Shown: positions 13,303-24,740 of the stretch, in pieces | Layout: every line of letters begins with the position of its first letter | Numbering within the stretch: the first letter of the stretch is position 1 | Origin: Buxus sempervirens | Taxonomy: Eukaryota; Streptophyta; Magnoliopsida; Buxales; Buxaceae | Reading direction: 5' to 3' | NCBI GenBank assembly: GCA_947561395.2 | Contig: OX387190.1 | Location: forward strand, 20,640,858 to 20,704,857 | Length of the DNA stretch: 64,000 nt | Notes under the pieces: generated by a model | The model's database searches: none | The model's input: only the letters and a program-made list of their open reading frames with translations | Told to the model about the DNA's origin: nothing | Position numbers and translations under genes: made by a program

Positions 13303-13414
13303 CTCTCTGCCTGCGTCGGGTCCCTTTCTTTCTGCAACGTCCTACATAGCTTAGATCACCTTCGGTCCAAGTTCGATCATCATTTTCATCGTCGAGCGTC
13401 TTCTCTGGCGACCG
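13235..13414 (+). other. Probable 5' leader exon upstream of the securin gene, copy A
   Basis: A (CT)n tract at about 13267-13299 is followed by C/T-rich leader-like sequence ending ACCG at 13414, directly before a consensus donor GTAAGG. A TATA-like stretch lies at about 13204-13213. The arrangement fits a plant transcription start with a CT-rich untranslated exon. Linking it to the securin coding exons 6 kb downstream is inference; it could start another transcript. Copy B has a shorter CT tract and the same donor after 46520. Confidence 0.4.
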
Positions 13415-16400
13415 GTAAGGTTCTTTATTCTTTTTCTTTTTCTTCTTCTGTATTTATGGCCTAAACTACCTATTCACTATTTCTCCCAATTGTGAAAACG
13501 AAAAAATCAACAGGAGTACACTTTTTTTATCACAAGAATACAATCTGGGTTGAATAAATTATTTGTCACAACGATAATACCAAATTTGGGGAGGAAGCAA
13601 TGTAATATTTTCAACTGTAAGCGGCTCTCTGTTAATGGCATCATTATTGGTTGAATTCGTCCCGTGGGATATGTTGGATTGAAATGAAAAGCTGTGGGTC
13701 TTGATTGATTTCTTGGTGCTCGACTGTATTGTGTTGGATTCAATGTGTTAAAGTATTTCAAATACTTATGGTTTAGCCGTTCTATCAAACAATTGGGGTT
13801 TTTGATTATTTGAGGCTTGGGACATTGGATTTATTTTTTGAGTGGCTCTTTGTGTGAGCCTTAGTCCAGATCTCTGGCACAGGCTATTGAAAATTTTAAA
13901 AAAGGGGGGGAAATTGGTAAAAGTTTTTTTTTCCCTTTTTTCTCAATCTTGAATATTATCATTCCACTACTAGTTTCCTTTTCGAATTGAATTTTTACCT
14001 TAATTCCCCTAAGACATTTTTTAAGCTACTATTTCCATTTAAGTGGTCATTTCACCTCATTTCTTAGAGGGTTGTATCTAAATCTCATGTTTGCTCTTTT
14101 ATCAATTTTTTTTTTTAAAACTACTAATTTTTTCTTTTCGGGTTTTTCATTAACTTGTCCGATGAATCAAGACTTTTCTTGAAATAATTTTGCAACCTTT
14201 GCAAGTTCCTAACTCATTATTTCGTTCTTATTTGTTCCACCTTTGACTGTTATTAAATTTTCAACTCTATTACTTAAGGTCAGGTCATAGATCATTGCAA
14301 TCTTTAGGATTTCTTCTCCTACCACATTCTTAGGTGCAAAGTTTTGACTGCTATGTGTTCTACCCAGTCCTCCACTTTTATCTCCAACACGACTATTAAG
14401 ATCCCTCCCGGTAAATTCTTTCGCATCAATAATTCCTTGACTAAAACCATATATTTCTTCTCAAAATTGTTTTCTAATTTTTTTTGCTAATACTTCTTGA
14501 GCTGCATAGGCACTGATGATGCTAAGAATTTCTTGTCTAAAACAAGTGAACCACCATTAAATTATTGCCAAACCTTCTAACACCTATAACATCACTCTTT
14601 AAGTTCTTTTATACCATAATTCCTACACCGTTTTAACTGTTAGCTTTCTGCATATGTACTCATCAACCTTTTGAGCCTTATTTCCTTATATTTAATGTTT
14701 TATGGTTAAATTGCATTAATTTTGTTTATTTTCACGATGTCTACTCATCCTAAGATCTTCCTGTTTAAACTTTCTATATTTCCATGCAGCTAATTGATCC
14801 TGATTTCTTTGGCTGGCTTATTTGTTTGTGTTTGTCCATTTAAAAATTTAATGCAATAACCCTTGCTTACTTATTGTTGCAATTGAATGTTTTTGTATTG
14901 AGTCATATACCAAAATGTCCTAGCAAGTCCTTGCCTAATTATCACTACAACCAGGTTCCAACATAGCAATTTTTTTTAGGAAGAAACCCTACCATTGGAT
15001 CTAGGTAATGTTTCAAGATTTATATCATAAGAGACTTAGATAGAAATTTTGCAAATGTTGCCAACTTGATGTAACTCTTCTCTTTTACTTAGCCTTGTGA
15101 TCAGCAATGACCAAAAGATAATGCTAATGCAAAACAAAACTGATGGGGTTTGCAATAATAAAGAAATAGGCAAAAACTAGGAGGTTAATAACAGATATTA
15201 TCAATTTTGAGCCTCATAGCTCTTTTGGCAAGTAGACCCAATACCTGATTAGATTATTTAGTTGAAAAACTAGGAATTTTGGAATTTAAAAAGTTGTAAT
15301 ATTCTAAGTGTCAGTTACGATTGAGCATCTTTTGCTTTATGTTTCAATTTTTGTAGATTCCCCTTTGGTCACACGAGCTTTAACTGCTACTATGAAGCCT
15401 TTCGTCATTTTCATTATTTCTCAAGTAATACTAGCTTGATGTTGTACATTTACAATCCAATGCTTTTGTTGTTGACACTTATCTGTTAGTTAAGTCTACA
15501 ACACCCCACCCCCTTTCATCACTCTATTCCAAGTAACACCTATATTCTTGTATTATGTCAAATGATCAAAATGTTACAATGTTTTCTCCTAATAACTCTT
15601 CTGAAACAGGTTGTATGATAAGCTGCAGTTTTACATCATTTAATTGTTTGGGAGCACCAAATCTAGGATTGCTAGCATTTATAAATAATTTTTCCAAATA
15701 ACTTGATGACATGGTAGTTTGAAACATATTAGTTTTGAGGTGCATTACTCATATTTTTGCTTTGTAAAGTACTTTTTTTGGAAAGGCTTTTTTCTAATGA
15801 ACTTTTTCTTCTTTAGTTAGATGTGCTTTGTGTGTTATAACAGGAAAATGAAAGATACATTTAGGGTATGTTGAGTTTGACAGAATTTATAGGAAGGAAA
15901 GGAAAATGAACTTTTAATTAACATTTGTGTGTTTGGTTCATACTTCATAGGAAAATGTGGCCCACCAAAAGAGTTCCATTTTTTTTTCCCGCTAAAAGAA
16001 CCTCAAAGTTTTCCTCCCAAAATGAAGGGAAAAAAAAGAAAAGGAAAGGAAGCGCTATTTTACTTTCCTTTCCACTGTTTTCCATACACAGCATTATATT
16101 TCATTCATTCTTTGCGACAAAGTAATTCATCCAGTTACTTGAGAATGTATAAGTAGTTTACTCATTGGCAGAATTGATAACTTTAAGTTGGTATATGTTA
16201 CCAAAGGAACCATTATGGAAGATTAAAGTTGTTTCCCCAATAACTAGCTTATTAATTGCTCCAATCATGTGAATAAATGAACTTACAATCCATAGGACTG
16301 ATTTCACTGCAAAAGTTCTCCTCCTTTCTATGGAGAATAAAACTTGAATTGATTTGGTTATGTAGTTTTGGTAAATATGATAGGCAACTGGTGATACCAT

Positions 16401-16420
16401 CTAGCAATGACATCTAGGGA

Positions 16421-18665
16421 TACATATCTTGATGAATTGGGGAACGAGCCTTAGCTTGTTGACCCCTCCCAAAATGGTGACATGCTTGATATCAATGAAC
16501 GTGTTCAATATCATGCTCAAGATTCTTTAAAGCCTGACATAATCGATGCTACCAGTGCCCATAAATTAGTACTATAGTTTGAAATTGGTATAAGTTTATC
16601 TATGAATATGTGAATTCTAGCTTGGTGAATCTCTTTCGATGCAATTAAATTTTTTTATAAAATGCTACCACAATAACATTGTTTTTTTCACTTGGTTATG
16701 TTGAACTCTATTGTTTATGTGCCTTGTACTCAGTCAATGCAAGGGTTTTACTGTACACTCAGCCCAACAGTGTGGGTCAAGATTTTGTATTTTTTGATAT
16801 TTCTTGTTTCAATACTTAAATTGTAATTTCTTTTTACTTGGTCATGGTGAATTTGGCCTAAGATTGTAGTGGAGCCTCAAGGAAAATTTTGGGTTTTTCT
16901 CATTTCAAAACTCGAATTAGATTTTTTATTCATTGGTGCGATTTAAATTTTGACCAGGAGAGGGTTTTGTGTTCTGTAATCCTATTTTTCACAAATCTAG
17001 TGAAAGAACCCCCATTATCCATGGAAATAGGCATCTTTACCAAACAACAAAATTTGTGTCTTTGTTGATTTTATTTTCTTTCTTGGATTGCACATTGACC
17101 ACATTTAATATTGTGAACTGTGATATTTTAGTCGGATAACAAATTGGTGTGATCCATTATAGATTGCCAGAATTACTATTTTAGGTCAGTGGCTTTTTTG
17201 TATCATCCATACAGTTTATAGTGATTTATTCATGCAGACGAAGCATTTTATGAACATTGGCTAGGAATTAATTAAGTCATATTCATTAACCATGTAATTT
17301 GCTTGTTAACAGTTTTTGCATTTAGATGGAAGACTTGGAAGCCCATGTTCAATAAAACAGACATGAGAGGGAAGAAAACCCAAGGACTGAGAAGGAGTGG
17401 ATACTTGGGAAATTGGAAACTGAAGCTTATGTTGCTCCTTCCGAGGAAATATGGCAAGTATCAGTTGATCTTGCCATGTAGGATCCTTATACTTTATAGC
17501 AATATACCTAGGCAATGCATAAGAGAGTTTAGAACCTTCAGGTTTGCTGAGTTTTTCGTATATCAGTAAGATTTACTGGTCTTGTTGAGATGCATTGCTG
17601 ATATGTAATAGTATGCTGCTTATGTCTGTAAGAACAGGGAGAAACAGCCTAAGTTACTGTTTTTTTCCTTTTTCTATAGCAATATACCTAGGCGATGCAT
17701 AAGAGAGTATACAACCTTCAGATTTGCTGAGCTTTTCATATATCAGTAAAATTTACTGGTCTTGTTGAGATGCATTGTGAATATGTAATAGTATGCTGCT
17801 TATTTTTGTAAGAACATGGAGAAACAGCCTAAGTTACTGTTTTTCTTTTTTCTTGAAAGTGGAAATGATGTTAAATTCTACCTGATTGGTACAAGCCTTC
17901 ACCTTGCCATTGTTTCTTTTAAAACAAGCTACCCGATATTTGAAAGTGCAGTATTTAAGAAAACGTGGAAATAACTTAGATCAATTATTCAGATAGGTGA
18001 AAATATTGCAGAAATATTAATATCACACATGGAATTTGGGTTAGATGGCTTAAGCAAAGGTGCTTGTAGAGCATTATGTGGTTTATTTGCTCCATTCAAA
18101 ACAAAAAGCAATTTTCATAAGATAGTTACTAGGCCTGCTATTATGGATATTGCTAAATTACCTAAGCAATCTTTTCATGCGATGAGTTTTTTCTGAAATC
18201 AAGTTTTTTGATAGATATGTGGAAAGATAAGTTCAGGAATGAAAATATTGGAGTGGGTCTAAGAGTCTCTATTGAAATAGATAAATAAAAAATAATAGGT
18301 TAAAGTGAAAAGGGACCCATGGATTTTCTCATAAGGTGTAAGGATATTTAAAAATTGAGTAAGACCACACAATTTATTTATTGCAGGGGTTTGGGTTCAG
18401 TTTGTCCACTTTGGATGACACTCAGTCCCATGTATGATGAAGTGTTCTATTTACATTGATGAGGATGATGGTGATGAGTACGATGCAGTTGCACGTGTAG
18501 AAGAGTTCATTGTGATTTTGGTGGTCCTCGTGATGATAATGAGAAATATGAAAATATTGCTAGTGATAGTCTTCTTGGGGAGCACATGCTCACAGGTTTT
18601 GGTAACTTGGTAGTGTCAATGCTTACCAAGATTGCTGGTATCTCCTTTAGTGGATGCTGTAGGTA
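16421..18665 (+). pseudogene. Coding-like relics of an unidentified gene, copy A
   Basis: Three pieces read like eroded exons. Around 16425-16576 a frame gives acidic text such as DMLDINERVQYHAQDSLKP, broken by a TAG in copy A where copy B (49540-49686) has CAG. Around 17365-17480 a frame gives KEWILGKLETEAYVAPSEE, while copy B has a stop in it. Around 18452-18663 two frames must be combined to read an acidic stretch followed by text such as LLGEHMLTGFGNLVVSML. I do not recognise the family. Different breaks in the two copies argue that it is not under constraint. Confidence 0.3.
17495..17841. repeat. 180-bp tandem duplication, copy A
   Basis: The unit starting TATAGCAATATACCTAGGC at 17495 is repeated from 17675 with several substitutions. 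The same pair occurs in copy B (from 50606 and 50787), so the tandem duplication is older than the split of the A and B segments. Confidence 0.85.
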
Positions 18666-19408
18666 AATTACTAGTGGCTAATGGGTTCAGTTGACTTATT
18701 TGCGCTGTGGATGTTGTTATTGCAAGTTTAATTTATTGGCTTACATTTAGCAGGTGTGCATTGGGCTTTTCTTCTTGCATGAGTGCTACCTACTGCATAA
18801 TTTATGATATTGTAGATTTAGCAATGGAAATGGAGATGATTTTGAGCTTGATTGTGATTCCACGTGCATTAGAGTTTCCTTGCTTGTCATTCTCATATAT
18901 AATGGAAGATTCTTCATAGATATGCAATGATTGTATACCTTAATTTTGAGATTTTCTTATGGATTGTTAATTATATGATGTTATTCCTTTATGATGTTTG
19001 TTCTTATGAAGCTATATATACATATGAATTTGTTTTGTGTGTTTGTGTAGATGTAAGACCATGGTTTTAAACTTAAGAATGGTTCATGTTTAGACTGATA
19101 CAAATGGTTGATGCTGGAGCAGAACACTCATAACTAAGCAAAACCATTTTCCCTTTCAGAAAATTCACAAAAATATTTTAAAAACAGTAAATTACATAAT
19201 TGGGTAAATTTTGGGCGAGTTGTAAAAAAACCTGTTGAAAAATCTTTGATGATAAAATGGGAAAATTTTAAAAAATAATTTAGGAGGGTATGTTTATTTT
19301 TGCACTAGCTTCTCTACCTTTTGATTGTTTTCATTTGTTAATATTGTACTGCAGAGTCATCATTGAAGTTTGCTTGTCAGGACAAAAAGGAAAGGGTAAG
19401 GACAACCA

Positions 19409-20351
19409 ATGGCAAGTAATCGATCCCGTCGGCAAATGATTTTTCAAAATGAGAATTTGGATTTTCGCCATAAAGGTACCCTGTAACATGTCTCTGTCTG
19501 TTCTCTTACCATGTTTCTATTTGTATCTAATATTCTCAGTGTTTATCATTATTGGATTAAGTAAAATCAGCTGTAGGATCAGTAGCTGATGGAAGAACCA
19601 CGAGTGTTAAGAAAGCCTCTAAGAGAGTTGCACTTAATGATATTTCAAATTCATCTCTTCATCACGGAGCATCATCAAGGAAGAAAACTCATGAAAAGGA
19701 TGAGTTCGATATCTCTGAGGAAATGTTCTTGCACGATCATCAGAAGTGCATAGATGCGCAAAGAAAAGAATTGGAATATAATTTCGAATTGGTTCTTCTT
19801 GGACATGGTAAAGATGCAATTATGTTGTATAATTATCTATTATATGAATGTTTTCACCCCTTTTTTCTTCATTTTCCTGGTGATTTTTTTGTTATATTTA
19901 GCAATGGCTGCTTGTTTCTGCAGATTCTGTAACCTCTATGTCGTCATCTAAATCTGAACAAGAAAAGGTTTGTTATGTGCTTAAATTTTCTTTACTTGTT
20001 TCTTTCTAATTTGTTTTTTTGCCAGTTATAGCTTTTTCATGATCATGGATATAGTTGTGTAATATCATTCTAACTGGTTTGCTTTAGATTGGTTTGGATT
20101 GTCCACCTAGGGGATTGGAGCCAATAAAAGAAGTGCCAATGTCTGACTTCTCTTCTTGCCCGGACTCTCCAACTCTGTGGGACTCACCTCGCTCTCCAAC
20201 TCTATGGGACTTACCTCCAATTCTGAGGGACTCACCTCGCTCTCCAACTCTGTGGGACTCACCTAGCTCTCCAACTCTATGGGACTCACCTCCTTTCCCA
20301 TGGAAATTTGAGCGTGTTGAATTTGTTCTCAAGCCAGGAATTGATGACTGA
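19409..20351 (+). CDS. PANS1: PATRONUS/RSS1-type plant securin, copy A
   Basis: The protein of 203 aa comes from four coding exons: 19409-19475, 19571-19807, 19924-19967 and 20088-20351. All junctions are GT-AG and in phase. The family match rests on QMIF near residues 9-12 followed by an NEN where PATRONUS has a DEN box, a perfect destruction box (R41 to N49, RVALNDISN), FLHDHQKCI at 75-83, and a C-terminus FPWKFERVEFVLK at 186-198. PATRONUS proteins are known APC/C substrates that protect centromeric cohesion and act as plant securins by restraining separase. Residues 143-185 hold five 8-9-residue SPTLWDSP-type repeats rich in Ser-Pro. The ATG follows an acceptor at 19354 or 19380 and is the first in-frame start. 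I cannot tell PANS1 from PANS2 orthology. Upstream control is not visible beyond the possible leader exon. Confidence 0.85.
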
Positions 20352-21427
20352 ATGGAACATTTTTATGTACTCCCTTTTACATATGTTTGTTATCCTGTAT
20401 TATTTCATGGTAATATAGTCTCTGTTTTTTGTTTTCATTTACCTGAAAACATTTTCCATCATCTTTCAATTTGATGCTTATATATACCTGAATCATCTGC
20501 ATATACAGGGGAGTACTAGAAAATATTCCACATTCTTGTATAAGATTTACCTTTTTCTACATTCCAATGCAAGAAAAGGTTAACAAAAGCAATAGATCCT
20601 GTAGCATCACCCTACACACTAATGTTTTTTCTATAGGAGTTTTATAGGTTTCCTAGTATGTTTTGCCTTGTTTTATGCAAGGATGTTTGAGGGGCCACTG
20701 CCCTCTCGTGTTCCTCTCATGGCCACATTTTGAACTTTTTATATTCATCATGATACATCACTGGTTGACTTGTCTTATCTAGCTTCCTTGTTTGATTTTT
20801 TTCGATGAACTGTTCATCAACCCTTGACTCGTACATGCACAGAGCTGGTTGCGCCCGGCACTTACAACACGCCAATCTTGTGAAACACCGATCAGTGCTG
20901 CCATTTAAGATAACTGATTCCTATTGTATTATATTTATATGGGTGCCTCTTGGTTTTATTTTGAGTTAATGTCCCAATTAAACTAAATCAAACCAAACCC
21001 GACTTAACACAAGCCTTCCTAAACTGAACCAAACCGAACCTAACCTAAAGATGCATACATGTGAGGGACCAGTTCTTAATTTGGTTTGTTTTGGGTTGAC
21101 CGTTAGACACCTCGGTTTGGTCATGTCGAAATATTCCACTGCCCTGTCGTGGGGTTCTTGTTCATCCTGCACCATTGCCATCCCTATCATTGAGTAATCA
21201 ATATTCAACTATATAATTTGGTGGGGATCCAAATCCTCCCTACGGTACTTTGCTAGTCAACTTAAAATCAATTGGACGTTATTAAATCAGATGAAACCCT
21301 GCATCATGTCTTAGATGACCAATTAATTAATTCATGCAATTGAAATGATTAAACTTTTAATCCAACTCACCACTCTCAATCTAGTTATTTGCTATCATAA
21401 TTTTGTGATATTCACCTTTTATTTCCT
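20352..21427. other. Securin 3' flank and intergenic DNA, copy A
   Basis: No gene is seen. A stretch at 20500-20567 resembles 25930-25987, which lies just past the end of the RPB5-like gene, and TGTAGCATCACCCTACAC near 20598 resembles that gene's stop region. This may be an eroded copy of its 3' end on the minus strand. Positions 20974-21130 hold AACCAAACC-type words typical of decayed hAT-like repeats. A 90-bp piece (20787-20876) is absent from copy B. Confidence 0.45.
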
Positions 21428-21598
21428 TAATTTTTTTATTTTATTTTATTTTTGTAAAAAGCCAGAACTAGTTTATTTCATTCAAAAAGGAGATTAGTAC
21501 ATCAAGTAGGGCGTAAGCCACTGTTGGATACAAAAACCAAACAAAAACAAAGTGATACCCATAACCAAATTTAATGAAATACTCCTAGCAATCCTAAT

Positions 21599-23996
21599 TG
21601 TGAGACATGGAAATGTCACCTAGATGACTTCCGATATCATCACGCGGGGATTGATAAAAATAGAGAGCCGCCACCATTCAAGTTAGGTTGTGAATGGACA
21701 CCAAAGGGATCAAATCATGCCACATAGAGCCGAAGTAGCTCTAAGTGAAGGAACAATCCAGAGATCAGGTAACGAGAATAAGTTATGAGCAGGGGAAGGT
21801 GTTCGGGACCCCTATTCATCCGTATAAGACGGTTGCCATATGCTTGTTCATGCTCAAAGGATGTTTTCTAATCAACATAGACGAAGAGTGCTTGAAAGTA
21901 AACAAAATGTGTGTGATTATTCAATATGAGTAATCCAATGAACTTGGGTTCTCCTCATGGATATACCACTTTTAGAACTTTATGAGTGACTGAAAATCAA
22001 AGTAAAACTGAAGAGAAATCCAGCTAAGGTAAAATCTGGAAAATCAGATTGCAAGAGCTTGAAAGCTTCGATTAACCACAAATCACTCAATTTAAATCCA
22101 AATCAAATGAAGCCAAAGCCATTTGAAAGCTAGTATGAAGTAGAATATCTAGTAAAAAAATCAGCTCATTCTGATTTAAAACAGGAGAGAAATACTCTGT
22201 GAAAATCTGCTGTTGTAACTCAGAAAAAGCGACGAGTAAGCATTTTTGAAATCCTATTTGTGGAATTTGGTTCCATATAAATCCATGAAAATTTGCATGG
22301 ATGAATTATGTGGTGCCATCTTTCAAACGAAATAGGTCTTACACTAAACTCCATCCATTTGTGACTTGTGTGTCCTCTTGAACATGCCTAGAAGATCACA
22401 GATTAACCCAGAACTCTGTTACAGAGCCACTCTGAGTCAATCAAGCACACAAGCCACAAATCCAAACAACATCTCATGAAACCTGTTGGAATAGAAAATA
22501 TACTCTTCAAGGAAAACACAGAGATTGAGATCACTTGAAACGGATTAAATATGAGCAAATGGTGCTCAATCAAAGTGGCAAGTTCAGCAATCTGGACTGA
22601 ACTGACTTGCCGACTTTGAACAGATGGCATAAAAAATTGGCTTCATAAAAATTGATAAAAATTTCCATATACAAAAAAGACAATATCATCTATCACATGT
22701 CTTTGGAATCACTCAAAAATTAATCCAGAGGATGAAGTTATGAGCATTCTAAGACATGCCACAGACGATGTCCTGTTTTAAAGAACTGTGGACAAGAGAC
22801 CAAAACCAGTGCAAGTGATCTCGACCAAAATAGCTTGAAAATCATCAAAACAATCTCATGAAGTCCTAAAAATTCAATCGAAGGCCAAGAATCTCAGTTT
22901 TCCATATGGAACATAAAGAATCCAAAATCTAGCCTATACTAAAAAAACAGTGAAAAGAAGTGTGTGATAGTGAGAATCACATTTCTGGGAGCAAACAAAG
23001 ATCAAATGCTATAGAGAGCATTGATCATAATGTTTTCTTCAGATTCAAATAACACAAGTAATCATAGGTGCAAAATAACCACTCCATGCTCTTCATCACA
23101 TAAGGGTTCTAGCCTAAAGGATCTATTCCATCTTCTTTTTCCCCAGGCTCTCTCTTCACGTTTTACGGCTAGAGAGTATTCCCAGGTACTTTAGAAGAGG
23201 TTTGTGGCAACAAACAACAACTCAAAGCCTTACACTACAGAAAGGTAGAAGATAAGAGTTGGAAATGTAAAGAGAAGACCAGAAAGCTAAAAAGAGCTTT
23301 ACCTTGGTAGCTTGAGCACTTGAGTAAGCAATCCAGCAGAGTTTCGCTTCTTCTTGCAGAGCTTCAATGCTTCAAATTGCCAGCCATTTGCAAGAGGAGG
23401 ACCCATTTATTTATAGGCACAGCCAAGGGTAGAAAAGTCCCAAGGGTATGCCCATAAATCATTCTAGATTATTCCAATTCAAGTTAAAGGCTTGAATTGG
23501 AATAATTTCGTAGGTTTTGGAGGGTAAAACAGGGAGTTCAAGTCCCTAAGAGAGAGGTAATATGCATAAATAAGGCTCAGAAATCGAGCCTTTTCGCAAA
23601 TGCATAAAACAAGCAAAACCGCATACACAGTGCGGTTTACGCCAAACCGTCACTTTGTATAGGGTTTCAATGCAAATCCACCTCAACTGCAGATACAGAA
23701 CGGTTTGAATTTAGTTACGCTCCTAATGATTGTTGTCGACGTGGCCTAACGGCCTAAGCTTCTAGAAGCCACGTGGCAGCTCACGCAAGAAGCATGAACC
23801 TCAACCGTGCTGTGTGCGCGGTCGCAACTGCATATACAGGGCGGTTGAGACTAAATTCACAAAACCACATCTACAATGCGGTTAGCACCCCTTTTGAGTA
23901 TTTTTGAGTTTTTGACACATGTCAAAACTCAAATAAAACATTTAAAATTCATTTTGATTGTTCTCTCCCATTGAAGTGCAATTTGGGGTGTCTACA
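21599..23996 (-). mobile_element. Solo LTR, family Y, with TSD CTAAT, copy A
   Basis: On the plus strand the unit starts TGTGAGACAT and ends GGTGTCTACA. Read on the minus strand it starts TGTAGACACCCCAAATTGCAC, the same as the Y LTR at 42219. Perfect 5-bp repeats CTAAT flank it at 21594-21598 and 23997-24001. It is 2398 bp long with no internal retrotransposon genes. Phrases such as 'gtggcg(a/g)ctct' occur at matching places in the plus-strand Y copy. The same insertion with the same flanks is in copy B, so it predates the A/B split. Confidence 0.9.
23616..23883. repeat. Hairpin array in Y solo LTR, copy A
   Basis: At least five short inverted repeats share ACCGC/GCGGT-type arms and ATACACAGT-like loops: AAACCGC/GCGGTTT (23616-23622 with 23632-23638), AAACCGT/AGGGTTT (23644-23650 with 23661-23667), AACTG/CGGTT (about 23685-23705), CAACTGC/GCGGTTG (23825-23831 with 23841-23847, one G-T pair) and a weaker unit at 23863-23883. 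They lie 113-380 bp from the LTR start, the same zone as in the Y copy at 42219. Confidence 0.8.
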
Positions 23997-24615
23997 CTAA
24001 TATTTATTTTTGCATGGATAAAGAGCACGGTCAAGCAAATGGGCCAAAGCTACAAAACCTAATAGAAACCATAAGATGGGGTCTGATTTTTATTGGCTTG
24101 AAAGGTCCCATAAAGGGGAAATCTTTGCCGCTAGATAGGCAATAGAAAGGGAAGTGATCAAAGTAATGATCACCCAAACAAGGTGTAGAGACAAACTTAA
24201 GGTAATGGTAGCATTCTAAAATCCAAAATCAAACATCATTGAGCTATCAAAAGAAAACCTTTGGTCTTGGAGATTTGATCCAAGACTGGCATTGAACACT
24301 ACGATTGAAGGACCAACACTTAGATTATACAAATCTAGACAGAAATCCAACAAAACAAGGTAGATTTAATGAGAAATGAAACTCTAGGGCCGAGGGCGAG
24401 CTATCGGTTGGCATTAACTACTTGACCAAAAAAAGTCCGGCAGATGCCAATCGATGCCGTTGCCGGTGTTAGTCTTGTCCTCTTCACCTTGGATTTCCAT
24501 CAAAAAACAAAGACCTAAGAACCAAGACCTGATCAGACATCACCCACCGGAAGCCGAACCTCCGATAACCTCGCTCCAAAATCAGACGCTACACCAAAAG
24601 CCCTAGCTATCGCAC

Positions 24616-24740
24616 GCTTCTCACTGGTGAGAAAACCTTGCTTTGTAGACGCTTCCGGAGAGAAACCCTCACTTCGAAAATGCTTTTGGAGAGACCCTCA
24701 CTTTCGAAGAGAAATCCTCTAGTGAACACCAGTGAGAAGC
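24616..24740. repeat. 14-bp inverted repeat, copy A
   Basis: GCTTCTCACTGGTG at 24616-24629 is the exact reverse complement of CACCAGTGAGAAGC at 24727-24740. Between them are two further related phrases ('gagagaaaccctcact', 'gagagaccctcact'). In copy B both arms carry a matching change, and the Reina-like element has inserted between them. Confidence 0.85.

Larger units (their letters stand above)
13415..19354 (+). other. Long intron-like stretch, no intact gene
   Basis: About 6 kb of T-rich DNA lies between the leader-exon donor and the first securin coding exon. It contains a 180-bp tandem duplication (17495-17841) and three coding-looking pieces without a continuous frame (16421-18665). 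Nothing else is recognisable. The whole stretch recurs in copy B at about 46521-52468. Confidence 0.45.
21428..24740 (-). mobile_element. Possible retroposon relic split by the Y solo LTR, copy A
   Basis: A T-rich tail (about 21428-21456) and the following 140 bp resemble a reverse-oriented LINE 3' end with an A-rich tail. The sequence resumes at 23997 after the solo LTR and runs to about 24740, where minus-strand text looks like a leader with one ATG at about 24498. No reverse transcriptase or RNase H is present. The LTR insertion into it is clear; the retroposon identity is a guess from tail and orientation. Confidence 0.3.

Noticed and set aside
15868..16110. Possible MITE around AGGAAGGAAAGG ... 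CCTTTCCACTG (also 48974-49215)
   Set aside because: The inverted similarity is weak and purine-rich, and no terminal motif or target duplication could be fixed.
20084..20332. Minus-strand frame with GESHRVGE repeats opposite the securin exon 4
   Set aside because: It is the reverse of the Ser-Pro repeat exon. The plus strand has the splice sites and conserved family motifs. The same holds for copy B at 53198-53446.
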